Shown here: positions 48,840 through 58,315 of the stretch, in pieces | Position numbering within the stretch: the first letter of the stretch is position 1 | How the letters are laid out: each line of letters begins with the position of its first letter | Assembly (NCBI GenBank): GCA_945861085.1 | Contig: OX244046.1 | Location: 1,674,001 to 1,738,000 of the forward strand | Direction: 5' to 3' | Source of the DNA: Clostridioides difficile_D | Lineage (GTDB): Bacteria; Bacillota; Clostridia; Peptostreptococcales; Peptostreptococcaceae | DNA: 64,000 nt | Position numbers and translations under genes: made by a program | The notes under the pieces: model-generated | Databases searched by the model: none | Told to the model about the DNA's origin: nothing | The model's input: the letters and a program-made list of their open reading frames with translations, nothing else

Positions 48840-49126
48840 TGTGTTTTCGGTTGTATATCATTTCTCAATTTTATTCCATTTATGTCCATATCTCATAGGC
48901 TGAAATATAATTGTTTGTGGTGTAACTTCAAACTATTATATAGGCTCTGATGATTTAAAAACAGCATACTTGTAGACTTTTTTACTGTATGAAAATAATT
49001 TTAATGATTTTAGAAGTTACAAAAAAGTTACATAAATTTGGAAAGCTATAATATACATATATAATATAAGATTAAAACTAGAATGAATAATATTAATTTA
49101 AAATTTGAACATGGAGGAAGATTATT

Positions 49127-49924
49127 ATGGAGAAAAGAGAAAAGAGGATAATAATATCATCTTTATTAAGTGTATCAATTTTAATGGGTTTGGTAAGTGT
49201 ATATTCTATATTAAATAAGGAAGATATAAGTTTAACAGTTAAAGGTCAAGAGCAAAAAGTATCTTCATTTAAAAAAACAGTTGAGGAACTTTTGGATGAA
49301 CAGGGTGTGAAGTATAATTCTGAAGATAAAATTAATCCAAGTTTAGATACAGAGTTAAAAGATAATATAAAAATAAAAGTTGTTAAAGTAACTAAAAGTA
49401 AAAAAGAAGAGTTTGAAAAAATTCCGTTTGATACAAAACATGTAAATGATAGTAATTTGTTGAAAGGAAAATCTAAAGTCTATCAAGAAGGTCAAGATGG
49501 AGAAAAAAAACTAGTCTATAATTTAACTTACCATGATGGAAAGTTAGTCAAAAAAGTCTTATCAAAAGAAGTAATATCTAAAGAGCCAACTGCAAAAATT
49601 ATAAAATATGGAACTAAAGAAAAGGTACTAATTGCATCAAGAGGAGCAAATATAAGAGGTGGAAAACATATGAAGGTAGTTGCAACTGCATATGCAGGTG
49701 ATACAATAACATCGACTGGAACAACTCCAAGATGGGGTGTTATTGCGGTTGACCCAAGTGTAATACCATATGGAACAAAGGTATATATACCTAAGTTGGG
49801 CATGACTTTTGTGGCAGAAGATTGTGGAGGTGCAATTAAAGGTAATAGAATAGATATTTTTATGAATAGTGAAGGAAAAGCATCAAATTGGGGAAGGAAA
49901 AGCATAGATATATATCTACATTAA
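49127..49924 (+). CDS. Secreted cell-wall protein: DUF348, G5 and 3D domains
   Basis: The 265-residue protein has an N-terminal signal or anchor helix (8-27, IIISSLLSVSILMGLVSVYSI). DUF348 (about 32-85), a G5 domain (about 90-160) and a C-terminal 3D domain (170-265) follow, with Asp residues in VIAVDPSVIPYG, AEDCGG and NRIDIFM. This is the YabE-like arrangement of lytic transglycosylase-type muralytic proteins linked to Rpf/Sps families. It probably acts on peptidoglycan outside the cell. Gene intact; ATG behind GGAGGAAG. Confidence 0.85.
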   Translation: MEKREKRIIISSLLSVSILMGLVSVYSILNKEDISLTVKGQEQKVSSFKKTVEELLDEQGVKYNSEDKINPSLDTELKDNIKIKVVKVTKSKKEEFEKIPFDTKHVNDSNLLKGKSKVYQEGQDGEKKLVYNLTYHDGKLVKKVLSKEVISKEPTAKIIKYGTKEKVLIASRGANIRGGKHMKVVATAYAGDTITSTGTTPRWGVIAVDPSVIPYGTKVYIPKLGMTFVAEDCGGAIKGNRIDIFMNSEGKASNWGRKSIDIYLH

Positions 49925-50033
49925 ATTAGTGAATAGAATAACTTTACTTGAAAGATAAAAAAGTATAAAATATGAATTAACTAAACTGTTAGATTATTCT
50001 TGAAACATAAAAATATATCTAAGGGGGGATAAG

Positions 50034-50624
50034 ATGAAAATAGTCTGTTTAGGAGACAGTTTAACATATGGATTTGGAGTATCACGAAGTAATTCATGGA
50101 CAAACATTGTAAATAAAGAGACTCGATTAGAAATAGTAAATAAGGGTATAAATGGTGATACAACAAGTGGTATGTTAGTTAGATTTAATGAAGATGTTGT
50201 AAAAAACTCTCCTGATATAGTTTTTATAATGGGTGGTACCAACGATTTTATTGCTGGAGCAGGAAATGAAGTTATTAATTCTAATATAATGGCTATGGTA
50301 CATCAAGCATATTCAAAAAATATTATACCTATAATAGGAATACCATTAAAACCAGATATTCCAAGTGTTAGAGAAGATTGGAGCTGTTTTACTGATTTTA
50401 ATATAGTATCCCAAAAATTAGAATCATATAGCCATTGGTTAAAAAAGTTTTGTTTGACATTTAATACTAATTTTGTAGATTTTTATTCAGAATATAATAA
50501 AAATATGGAACTAGAAGGATATAAAAAATTGTATTTTGATGGATTGCATCCAACCAAGGAAGGTCATAGAATAATGGCAGATATTTTTATTAATTCAATT
50601 AATAAGTATATAGAAGAGTTATAG
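50034..50624 (+). CDS. SGNH/GDSL-family hydrolase
   Basis: The 196-residue protein has all four blocks: GDSLTYG near residues 7-13 (Ser nucleophile), the Gly of NGDTTSGM, GGTNDF near 66-71 and DGLHPTKEGH near 168-177 (Asp and His). No signal peptide, so cytoplasmic esterase or lipase-like activity is expected. The ATG follows AAGGGGGG. It lies between the 3D-domain gene and phosphoglucomutase, all on the same strand. Confidence 0.85.
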   Translation: MKIVCLGDSLTYGFGVSRSNSWTNIVNKETRLEIVNKGINGDTTSGMLVRFNEDVVKNSPDIVFIMGGTNDFIAGAGNEVINSNIMAMVHQAYSKNIIPIIGIPLKPDIPSVREDWSCFTDFNIVSQKLESYSHWLKKFCLTFNTNFVDFYSEYNKNMELEGYKKLYFDGLHPTKEGHRIMADIFINSINKYIEEL

Positions 50625-50685
50625 TTGTATCAAAATGCTTGTTTATACTGTTGTAATAAATACATAAGATAGGGAGGGTTTTATT

Positions 50686-52383
50686 ATGGATTATACTAAA
50701 ACATATGAAGAGTGGATAAAGAGTTCATATTTTGATGAAGATACAAAACTAGAGTTGGAGAAAATAAAAAATAATGAAAAAGAGATAGAGGATAGGTTCT
50801 ATAAGGATTTAGAGTTTGGGACTGCTGGTCTTAGAGGAATAATTGAAGCAGGAACGAATAGAATAAATAAATACACAGTTAGAAGGGCTACTTTTGGGTT
50901 AGCAAACTATATATTAGAAAATACTACAGAAGAAGAAAAAACTAGAGGTGTAGTAATAGCTCATGATAATAGACACAAGTCTAGAGAATTCTGTATAGAG
51001 TCTGCAAACACTTTGGCAGCATGTGGTATAAAAGCATATATATTTGATAGTTTGAGAACTACTCCAGAATTATCTTTTGCTGTTAGAAACTTAAATGCAA
51101 TAGCTGGTATAGTCATAACAGCAAGTCATAATCCTCCAGAATATAATGGATATAAGGTATATTGGGAAGATGGAGCACAAGTTATGCCAGAGATTGCAAA
51201 TGCAATAACAGACAAAGTAAATAGTATACACGATTATAGTATAATACCAACTTTGAGTGAAGCTAATAAAAATTTAGTAGTTTTGTTGGACGAATCACAA
51301 GATACTAAATTTATAGAAGCAGTAAAAAGTCAAATTATAAGAAAAGATTTAGTTAAAAGTGTAGGTAAAAGCTTTAAGATAGTTTATACACCTCTTTGTG
51401 GAACAGGTAATATTCCAATAAGAAGAGCATTAAAAGAAGTGGGTTTTGAAAATATAATTGTAGTTCCAGAAGAAGAAAATCCAGACCCAAATTTTGCAGG
51501 CCTTGATTATCCAAACCCAGAAGAGAAAAAAGCTTTAAATAGAGGTATATTACTTGCAAAAGAAAAAGGAGCAGACCTCGTAATAGCAACTGACCCGGAT
51601 TGTGATAGAGTAGGTGTAGCAGTAAAAACTACTACAGGAGAGTATGCTTTACTTACAGGAAATCAAATTGGTGGTATGTTGACACATTATATAATAGAAG
51701 GCTTAAAAGAAAATAATAAATTAAAAGAAAATGCTACAATGATAAAAACTATAGTTACATCAGAATTTGGAGCAGATATAGCTAAATCAAATAATGTTGA
51801 TGTGTTAAATGTTCTTACAGGTTTTAAATTTATTGGTGAAAAAATAAAATTATTTGAACAAAATAAAAACAGAAGTTATGTATTTGGATATGAAGAAAGT
51901 TATGGTTATTTAGTTGGTACTCATGCAAGAGATAAAGATGGTGTAGTTTCTTCATTATTGATATCCGAAATGGCAGCATTTTACTATTCAAAAGGTATGA
52001 GTTTATATGAAGGTTTAATAGAACTTTATAAAAAATATGGATTTTTTAAAGAACAGACTATATCTTTGACTTTAAAAGGTATAGAAGGTGTAGAAAAGAT
52101 AAAAGAAATAATATCTTACTTTAGAGAAAATCAAATTGATTATATAAATAATGTTAAAGTAGTTGATAAAAAAGATTATAAAAATGGTATAGAGAATCTT
52201 CCTAAATCTGATGTTTTAAAATACTTTTTGGAAGATGAATCTTGGGTAGCTATAAGACCATCTGGAACAGAGCCAAAACTTAAATTTTACATAGCTGTAA
52301 AAGGAACCAGTGATATTGAAGCGGATAAAAAGCTTCAAGGTTTAAAAGAATATATAGATACCATGGTTGAAAAATTAAAATAA
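50686..52383 (+). CDS. pgm: Phosphoglucomutase/phosphomannomutase
   Basis: The 565-residue alpha-D-phosphohexomutase contains the phosphoserine loop TASHNPPEYNGYK near 144-156, the Mg2+ loop DPDCDRVG near 302-309, the sugar-binding GYEESYGYLVG near 403-413 and the phosphate-binding RPSGTEPKLKF near 523-533. It interconverts glucose-1-phosphate and glucose-6-phosphate (or mannose equivalents) for cell-wall precursors. Normal length. The ATG has an AGGGAGGG site and the gene is intact. Confidence 0.93.
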   Translation: MDYTKTYEEWIKSSYFDEDTKLELEKIKNNEKEIEDRFYKDLEFGTAGLRGIIEAGTNRINKYTVRRATFGLANYILENTTEEEKTRGVVIAHDNRHKSREFCIESANTLAACGIKAYIFDSLRTTPELSFAVRNLNAIAGIVITASHNPPEYNGYKVYWEDGAQVMPEIANAITDKVNSIHDYSIIPTLSEANKNLVVLLDESQDTKFIEAVKSQIIRKDLVKSVGKSFKIVYTPLCGTGNIPIRRALKEVGFENIIVVPEEENPDPNFAGLDYPNPEEKKALNRGILLAKEKGADLVIATDPDCDRVGVAVKTTTGEYALLTGNQIGGMLTHYIIEGLKENNKLKENATMIKTIVTSEFGADIAKSNNVDVLNVLTGFKFIGEKIKLFEQNKNRSYVFGYEESYGYLVGTHARDKDGVVSSLLISEMAAFYYSKGMSLYEGLIELYKKYGFFKEQTISLTLKGIEGVEKIKEIISYFRENQIDYINNVKVVDKKDYKNGIENLPKSDVLKYFLEDESWVAIRPSGTEPKLKFYIAVKGTSDIEADKKLQGLKEYIDTMVEKLK

Positions 52384-52426
52384 AACATTATTATTTTATA
52401 AGATAATTTTATGATAATATTTGTTT

Positions 52427-52498
52427 AGCTGAAAATTATAATTTACTTTCATTGAGTAGAATATGGAAATGTTAGTAGAATTATTATTTTCAGCTTTT
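52427..52498 (+). terminator. Long-loop terminator after pgm
   Basis: AGCTGAAAAT pairs with ATTTTCAGCT across a loop of about 50 bases, followed by a TTTATTTG stretch. Confidence 0.45.
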
Positions 52499-52596
52499 AT
52501 TTGTGTTATTTTTACTTAAATAATTATATTATGGTAGAAATCTGAGTATAATTAATATTGTATAGTGAAATTAATTTGAGAGAAAAGGGGATATTT

Positions 52597-53436
52597 ATGT
52601 TTGGTATAGATAAAAAATTGATTGAGTATATAATTGCAAAATCTAATTACAGTGAATTAAGTTCAAAGTCAGCAGAAGTATCTTTCTTCTTAATGTTGTC
52701 TATATTTCCTTTTTTGATATTTACAATAAGTTCTATAGCGTATATACCAATTCTTCATTTAAATAAATATATAGCTTTGTTTAGAAATATGATGCCAGAA
52801 GGAGCTTTTGCTGTATTATCTTCAATCATAGTTTCTGCAATAGATAATAGAAACCTAAAATTTTTAGCTATCAGTTTTGTACTTACTATGTGGACATTTT
52901 CAAGAGCAGTAAAAGCTCTTATTAAAGGGATGAATAGAGCGTATAAAGTTAAGGAAACTAGGTCTTTTTTTAAAATTTTATCTATATCATTTTTATTTAC
53001 AATAATGCTTTTAGTACTTATTTTTTTATCTATGATATTTCTAGTTTATGGAGAAAAAATAGGTTATTTTATTTTTAATTTTATAGGATTGGATAAGATA
53101 TTCATAAAAATATGGGATATTCTAAGATACACTGTAGGTATAATAACAATAATAGTGATATTTACATTATTATATAAATATACTCCAAATAAAAAATTGA
53201 CTATTAAAGAATCTGCGCCAGGTGCTATTTTTGCCACATTTGCTTGGTTTTTAGTATCATTTTTATATTCTTATTATACAAATTACTATGCTAATTATGA
53301 AGTAATCTACGGAAGTATAGCTGAAATAATTGTACTTATGACATGGATGTATTTTAGTAGTTGGTCTATTGTTATTGGCTATGAGGTAAATTCAAGACTG
53401 TATTTTAGAAAGATAAGAAATGAAATGCTAAAGTAA
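52597..53436 (+). CDS. YihY/BrkB-family integral membrane protein
   Basis: The 279-residue protein is counted from ATG 52597, chosen for AAAAGGGG upstream. Six predicted membrane segments are visible, including EVSFFLMLSIFPFLIFTISSIAYI and LSISFLFTIMLLVLIFLSMIFLV. The family signature LTMWTFSRAVKALIKGMNRAY lies near 103-123, and PGAIFATFAWFLVSFLYS follows later. Once called RNase BN-like, the family is now considered a membrane transporter-like group of unknown role. A terminator follows. Confidence 0.85.
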   Translation: MFGIDKKLIEYIIAKSNYSELSSKSAEVSFFLMLSIFPFLIFTISSIAYIPILHLNKYIALFRNMMPEGAFAVLSSIIVSAIDNRNLKFLAISFVLTMWTFSRAVKALIKGMNRAYKVKETRSFFKILSISFLFTIMLLVLIFLSMIFLVYGEKIGYFIFNFIGLDKIFIKIWDILRYTVGIITIIVIFTLLYKYTPNKKLTIKESAPGAIFATFAWFLVSFLYSYYTNYYANYEVIYGSIAEIIVLMTWMYFSSWSIVIGYEVNSRLYFRKIRNEMLK

Positions 53437-53514
53437 AACATTAAAATAAAAGATAGTATTTAATATTATAAATGTGATTGAATTAATGCAAAAAATATTG
53501 ATATTTAAGTTAAA

Positions 53515-53541
53515 AAGTCTAGAATTTTCTGGGCTTTTTTT
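53515..53541 (+). terminator. Intrinsic terminator after the YihY gene
   Basis: AAGTCTAGA pairs with TCTGGGCTT (two G-T pairs) and is followed by seven T. Confidence 0.6.
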
Positions 53542-53629
53542 ATTTTTAATGCAACTTGACAAATTTTATTTTATGAGATAATTTTAATTTATAATCATCT
53601 TTGAAAAGATGACTATTGATAAGTAAGAG

Positions 53630-53773
53630 ATGAAATTGGTAGAAGCATCAAAAAATATACTAAATAAAAATTATAGTCCTAATGAGTTAATGTCTGTATT
53701 TTCAAATAATGCAGTGTTTAGTCATGTGTTTTTATATGTGCCTGTATTCCTAATTACCAATATATTAGAATAA
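53630..53773 (+). CDS. Short reading frame, possible gene remnant
   Basis: The 47-residue frame (KLVEASKNILNKNYSPNELMSVFSNN and a hydrophobic tail VFLYVPVFLITNIL) has a weak AGTAAGAG site. It is not recognised. The flanking DNA up to the IS element has no other gene. It may be the start of a gene cut off long ago. Confidence 0.3.
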   Translation: MKLVEASKNILNKNYSPNELMSVFSNNAVFSHVFLYVPVFLITNILE

Positions 53774-54041
53774 GATACTGTAATTAGATTTAGAAAAAAG
53801 CGACATAAATAATTATAAACAAATAATAAATTACATAAAATTAAATTTATTCACAAGTATATCTTATAAAATATGTTATAATTAATAGAAAATTGTCATA
53901 TAATTACAATGAAATTGCCGAAAAGCCTCCTTCTTTAGATGTGGGGATGAAAGGCAAGGTCTTAATATAAATAAAAGTCAGAATAATACTTTCAACCTAA
54001 CATTATGAATGATAGATTATGTGTAGGAGGTGTTAGTTTTT

Positions 54042-54425
54042 ATGTATAAATCTAACGGAAATATAACATATGATTGTAAATATCATATAATGTTTTGTCC
54101 TAAGTATCGTAAACCTGTTTTAGTTGGCGAAGTAAAAAATATGTTAAAAGAGATAGTGCCATATAAAGCAGATGAACTTGGAGCAGAAATAATAGAAATG
54201 GAAATAAACAAAGACCATGTGCATTTATTAATATTATGTGACCCACAGTTTGGAATACATAAAGTAGTAAAAGGTTTTAGTTCAAGAGTATTAAGAGAAA
54301 ATTTCCAACATTTAAAGTCTAGTATGTGGACTAATAGTTATTTCGTAGGAACTGTTGGCACTGTAAGTTTAGAAGTGGTTAAACAATACATAAACAATCA
54401 CCCAGTTAGGAGTAAGAAAAAATGA
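54042..54425 (+). CDS. tnpA: IS200/IS605 transposase TnpA (Y1 HUH)
   Basis: The 127-residue protein has the HUH motif NKDHVHLLI near residues 61-69 and the catalytic Tyr in VVKQYINNH near residue 117. It starts MYKSNGNITYDCKYHIMFCPKYRKP, as usual for the family. ATG 54042 is preferred for the GGAGGTG site. It appears intact and could mobilise the element as single-stranded DNA. It overlaps tnpB by four bases. Confidence 0.9.
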   Translation: MYKSNGNITYDCKYHIMFCPKYRKPVLVGEVKNMLKEIVPYKADELGAEIIEMEINKDHVHLLILCDPQFGIHKVVKGFSSRVLRENFQHLKSSMWTNSYFVGTVGTVSLEVVKQYINNHPVRSKKK

Positions 54426-55579
54426 TAAAAAGTCATAGAGTAAAATTAAACCTAACTAGAACACAATTTGAATTAGTAAGAGAAAAACAAATGGAGAGTG
54501 CTAATTGTTGGAATCATATAGTTAGCTTATCTAAAGAATACTATTTTGAACATAGACAATGGATAAAAAAGAATGATATACAAAAGATAATCAAAGGTAA
54601 ATACAATCTACATAGTCAAACTATACAAGCAATATCAGATAAATTTGATGCTAATAGAAAGACTATTTCACAGTTAAGAAAGAAAGTTAATACCAAGGCA
54701 AAGTATCCATATAAAACCAAGAAATTTTATATAACACCATTCAAAGCTAGTTAATATCAATGCTAAAGGTAACTTAAAGTTATCAATGTCAAAAGGTAGA
54801 TATTTAGAGTTAGATTTTAATATTGAAAATATAAAGACTGCTGAAATAGTATGGAGAAACGGATATTATTTGTATTATACATTTGATGATGGAATCATTA
54901 ATCCAACACCGAAAGGTAACAACATCGTAGGTGTAGACTTAGGAGAAATACATTCGATAGCTAGTATAACTAATGAAGGTATTGACTTATAATATCTAAT
55001 AGAGAAGGTAGAAGTATTAAGCAATTTAGAAATAAGATGTATGCTTATATATCTAAAAGATTAAGTAGATGTAAAAAAGGTAGTAGACAATATAAGAGAT
55101 TATGGAAATTAAAAAACACTATTAGAACTAAAACAGATAACCAATTAATAAACTTATACCACCAAACAACGAGAAAGTTTATAGACTTTTGTGTAGAGCA
55201 ACAAGTATGTGAAATAGTTTTAGGGGATATAAAAGGAATTGAGAAAAATACAAAAAAGAAGAAAAGATTAAATAGAATTAATAGACAAAAAATATCTCAA
55301 ATGGAGTATGGTCGTATTAAAGACTATATTAAATATAAAGCTAAAGAGCAAGGTATTGAAGTTAAGCTAGTTAAAGAAAACTACACATCTCAAACTTGCC
55401 CAAAGTGTTCTAAAAAACACAAACCAACTGGTAGAACTTATAGTTGTACTTGTGGTTATAAAACTCATAGAGATATAGTTGGTGCATGGAATATTCTAAA
55501 TAAAAAACATAAATATGATTTAGTTGATTTTAGTATAAACCATAAGCAACCAATTAATTTAAAAGTATCTACCATATAA
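54422..55579 (+). pseudogene. tnpB: TnpB (IS605 OrfB) broken by two frameshifts
   Basis: Three consecutive reading segments (54422-54754, 54786-54992, 55037-55579) together cover a full TnpB RNA-guided nuclease. The first shift, near 54753, looks like one extra base; the second, near 54991, looks like one missing base, restoring the original frame. RuvC parts are present: Asp in GVDLGEIHS, EIVLGDIKGIEK, and Asp in THRDIVGAWNIL, plus a CPKC/CTCG zinc knuckle. As read, no full-length protein is made. Sequencing error is possible but neither site is a long homopolymer. Confidence 0.85.
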
Positions 55580-55700
55580 GGTAGTAGTGGCGAAGACACC
55601 GTCCAAGTAGCTTGGTTTTGTAACTACCTATGATTCTATCGTTTAGATAGTATTAAGTCATTAGCAACCAAGAATCCCCTTGCTTTAGCTATGGGGAGTG
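55580..55700 (+). ncRNA. Putative omega RNA (TnpB guide RNA) region
   Basis: The 3' end of tnpB and the IS right end contain a stem GGTAGT/ACTACC (about 55579 and 55624) with inner stems and a terminal hairpin near 55676-55697. In this family the guide RNA overlaps this end and its guide is the DNA just outside. With tnpB broken, any RNA is probably without its own nuclease. Confidence 0.45.
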
Positions 55701-55752
55701 TGTCAATTAAGGAGTATTATTATAAATAACATTGAGAGGTAGTGGTTAGAAT

Positions 55753-57609
55753 ATGGATACCCATAATAAATATGTAAATTTTATAAAAAATATACCTGTA
55801 CCTTTTTTATATTGTAGAATTATAAAGAGACAAGAAGATATAGAATATCGAGTAGAATATATAAGTAAAGGTATGGGCAAAATATTAAAATTAGAAGAAG
55901 GTATTTGTGATAAAAATATATTAGATGTATTGCCTGTATTTAAGTCTAAAAAATATTTTAATGAGTTGTTCTCAGATGATGTGGATTGTATAAAAAGATA
56001 CATTCCGACACTTAAAAATTGGATAAACATAAAAAAACAGATAATAGGGGATTCATACATAATTTTGTATTTTGGTAAAATTGTATTTGATTATAGACAG
56101 ATAATCGATTCTCTTGATAAAAAAGAAAAAGTAGCCTATATTAAAGATGAAGAGGGCATATATATAGATTGTAGTGAAAATTTAATATCAATATTAAATA
56201 ATAATATTAAGACAACAAAAGACATATTTGGTAAAAATGATATAGAAGTATGGGGAGAGAATACTGGAAAATTATTTAGAGATGATTATATAGAAGGAGT
56301 ATCCAGTAAAAAAAGATTTTTACAAAACTTATTTGAATATGAAGAAACTTTCTTTATGGTTGAAAAATATTTTTTGTATGATGAAGATGAACTTTTAGGT
56401 ACTATAGGAATAATAGATAATATAATATACAGTGGATACAGTAATAAAAATTATAATTCAAAAGACTTAATGAAGATGATAGAGCACTCAATTCCAGAAA
56501 ATATGTTTTATAAAGATGTGTATGGAAATTACATTGGATTTAATTCAGGTTTTTTGAATTTAGCCTGTATGAATAAAGAAGAATTATTAGGAAAGAATAG
56601 TTATAAAATATCAACAGAAGACTCTTTAATAGATAAGATATTTGAAAGTGATAAGAGTGTAGTTGAAAATAAAAAAGCAGTTACATTTGAATTAAATATA
56701 AATATGAATGAGGAAAACAAGTGTATTGAGATTACAAAAAGACCATTTTTTGATAGTTATGGAAGTGTCATTGGAATAATTGGAACAGCAAGGGACATAA
56801 GTAGAAGAAAAAAACTAGAAGAGGAAATAGATAAAACTAGAATGGAATTTTTCGCAAATTTATCTCATGAACTTAGAACCCCACTAAATTTAATATCGTC
56901 TTCATTACAAGTGATAGAAAAAAAAGAAGCAGACTTAATAGAATCAAATGATACTTTAAAAAGAAATCTAGGTATAATAAAACAGAATGGAAATAGAATA
57001 CTAAGGTTAGTAAATAATTTTATAGACTTTACAAAAATGCAGTCAGGATATTTAGATTTCAGACCAGAAGAATCTGATATAATTGCATTTATAGAAGATA
57101 TATGTATGTCTGTAGCTGACTTTGCAAGTCAAAATAATATAAAGCTTACATTTGATACAGAAATAGAAGAATTTTCAATGTTGTTTGATTCAGAGAAATT
57201 GGAAAGAATAATATTAAATTTACTTTCGAATGGAATTAAGTACAATAAGAAAGATGGAGAAATAAATATATTTTTATATGTGAAAGATAATGTATTTAAT
57301 ATGAAAATATCCGACAGTGGTATAGGTATACCAAAAGAAAAAATAGATAAAATATTTAATAGGTTTGAACAAATTGACAATGAACTTTCTTACAGGGTTA
57401 AAGGCAGTGGAATTGGACTTTCACTAGTGAAATCTTTGGTTGAGTTGCATGAGGGTAGTATATCTTTAAAAAGTCAACTTGGTATTGGAAGTGAATTTAT
57501 TGTTTCATTACCTGTTAGAAGTAAAAATAATATTGAAAAATACAATTATAAAAGAGAAATCAGTAATGAGTTAAGTAAAAAATTAGAAATCGAATTTTCT
57601 GATTTATAG
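55753..57609 (+). CDS. PAS-domain orphan sensor histidine kinase
   Basis: The 618-residue protein has no convincing membrane segments. Two PAS-like regions lie at about 125-225 and 235-345 (MIEHSIPENMFYKDVYGNYIGFNSGF). The HisKA H-box FFANLSHELRTPLNLI is near residue 371, the N-box LLSNGIKYNKKDG near 490, and G-boxes SDSGIGIPKEKIDKIFNRFEQ and GSGIGLSLVKSLV near 520-560. No response regulator is adjacent. By locus context it resembles C. difficile CD1579, an orphan kinase reported to phosphorylate Spo0A; that identity is from memory. Confidence 0.85.
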   Translation: MDTHNKYVNFIKNIPVPFLYCRIIKRQEDIEYRVEYISKGMGKILKLEEGICDKNILDVLPVFKSKKYFNELFSDDVDCIKRYIPTLKNWINIKKQIIGDSYIILYFGKIVFDYRQIIDSLDKKEKVAYIKDEEGIYIDCSENLISILNNNIKTTKDIFGKNDIEVWGENTGKLFRDDYIEGVSSKKRFLQNLFEYEETFFMVEKYFLYDEDELLGTIGIIDNIIYSGYSNKNYNSKDLMKMIEHSIPENMFYKDVYGNYIGFNSGFLNLACMNKEELLGKNSYKISTEDSLIDKIFESDKSVVENKKAVTFELNINMNEENKCIEITKRPFFDSYGSVIGIIGTARDISRRKKLEEEIDKTRMEFFANLSHELRTPLNLISSSLQVIEKKEADLIESNDTLKRNLGIIKQNGNRILRLVNNFIDFTKMQSGYLDFRPEESDIIAFIEDICMSVADFASQNNIKLTFDTEIEEFSMLFDSEKLERIILNLLSNGIKYNKKDGEINIFLYVKDNVFNMKISDSGIGIPKEKIDKIFNRFEQIDNELSYRVKGSGIGLSLVKSLVELHEGSISLKSQLGIGSEFIVSLPVRSKNNIEKYNYKREISNELSKKLEIEFSDL

Positions 57610-57641
57610 TTTAAATATAAAAAATAAAATTTAAAAAAGTA

Positions 57642-57670
57642 TTGACAATTGATTTGGAAGGGTTTAAAAT
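57642..57670 (+). promoter_or_regulatory. Promoter of the T-box/hom transcript
   Basis: TTGACA (57642-57647), 17 bases, TAAAAT (57665-57670), about 25 bases before the first T-box stem I. Confidence 0.75.
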
Positions 57671-57693
57671 AAATTACAACATAATAAATAAAA

Positions 57694-57952
57694 AAGCGAT
57701 GAATAGGAAGAGTAAATCTAATTCGATTACCAGAGAGAAGAGTCCAGAGGCTGAAAGACTTTTTAAATTAGAGGGATTGAAAACTACCTAGGAGCTACTT
57801 TCTGAAGTTATCTATACTAATAGATTTTAGTAAGAATAGTCGTTAACTGCGTTAAAGTATTAAGTGAATTTTCATAATAGATGAAAATTAAATTAGGTGG
57901 AACCGCGGGAATAATACTCTCGTCCTTATGTCATAAGGATGAGAGTTTTTTG
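57694..57952 (+). promoter_or_regulatory. T-box riboswitch 1 (threonine-type)
   Basis: The conserved T-box sequence GGTGGAACCGCG lies at about 57897-57908, with stem I from GCGATGAATAGG onward. A terminator (57915-57952) has a 14-base stem ACTCTCGTCCTTAT with its complement, followed by TTTTTT. In the specifier region AAAACTACC the likely codon is ACT (Thr) followed by ACC, fitting hom in threonine synthesis. Uncharged tRNA would favour antitermination. Confidence 0.85.
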
Positions 57953-58000
57953 TTATTTAAAAATATAAATAGTAATTATAATAATTATAAAAAATATAAA

Positions 58001-58252
58001 AGCGATGAATAGGAAGAGTAAATTTAATTCGACTATCAGAGAAGAAAGTTCACAGGCTGAAAGACTTTCTAAGTTTGAAAAATTGAAAACTACCTAGGAG
58101 CTGTGGTCTGAAGTTACTTTAAAAGGTTTTAGTAAGACTAACCGTTAACTGCGTTAAAGTGTAAAGTGGATTTTATCACTAAATGATAAAATCAAATTGG
58201 GTGGAACCGCGAGTATAGACTCGTCCCTTTATATAGGGATGAGTCTATTTTT
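58001..58252 (+). promoter_or_regulatory. T-box riboswitch 2 (threonine-type), tandem copy
   Basis: A second complete T-box follows 48 bases after the first: AGCGATGAATAGG stem I, the same AAAACTACC specifier region, GGGTGGAACCGCG at about 58199-58211 and a terminator TAGACTCGTCCCTTT...GAGTCTA with T-run ending at 58252. It is clearly a duplication of the first. Two in series give tighter control of hom. Confidence 0.85.
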
Positions 58253-58315
58253 ATTACAATAAAAGATTGAAAATAAAAAAAAATCAGAAAATTATAAATT
58301 TAGGAGGAAAATAAA

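Larger units (their letters stand above)
53912..55700 (+). mobile_element. IS200/IS605-family insertion sequence
   Basis: The element carries tnpA and tnpB in the same direction with a four-base overlap. The left end has a subterminal hairpin region near 53922-53951 (GCCT...AGGC) and the right end a hairpin near 55676-55697 (ATCCCC...GGGGAG). No terminal inverted repeats or target duplication are expected for this single-strand transposing family. Exact ends are estimated. Confidence 0.75.
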
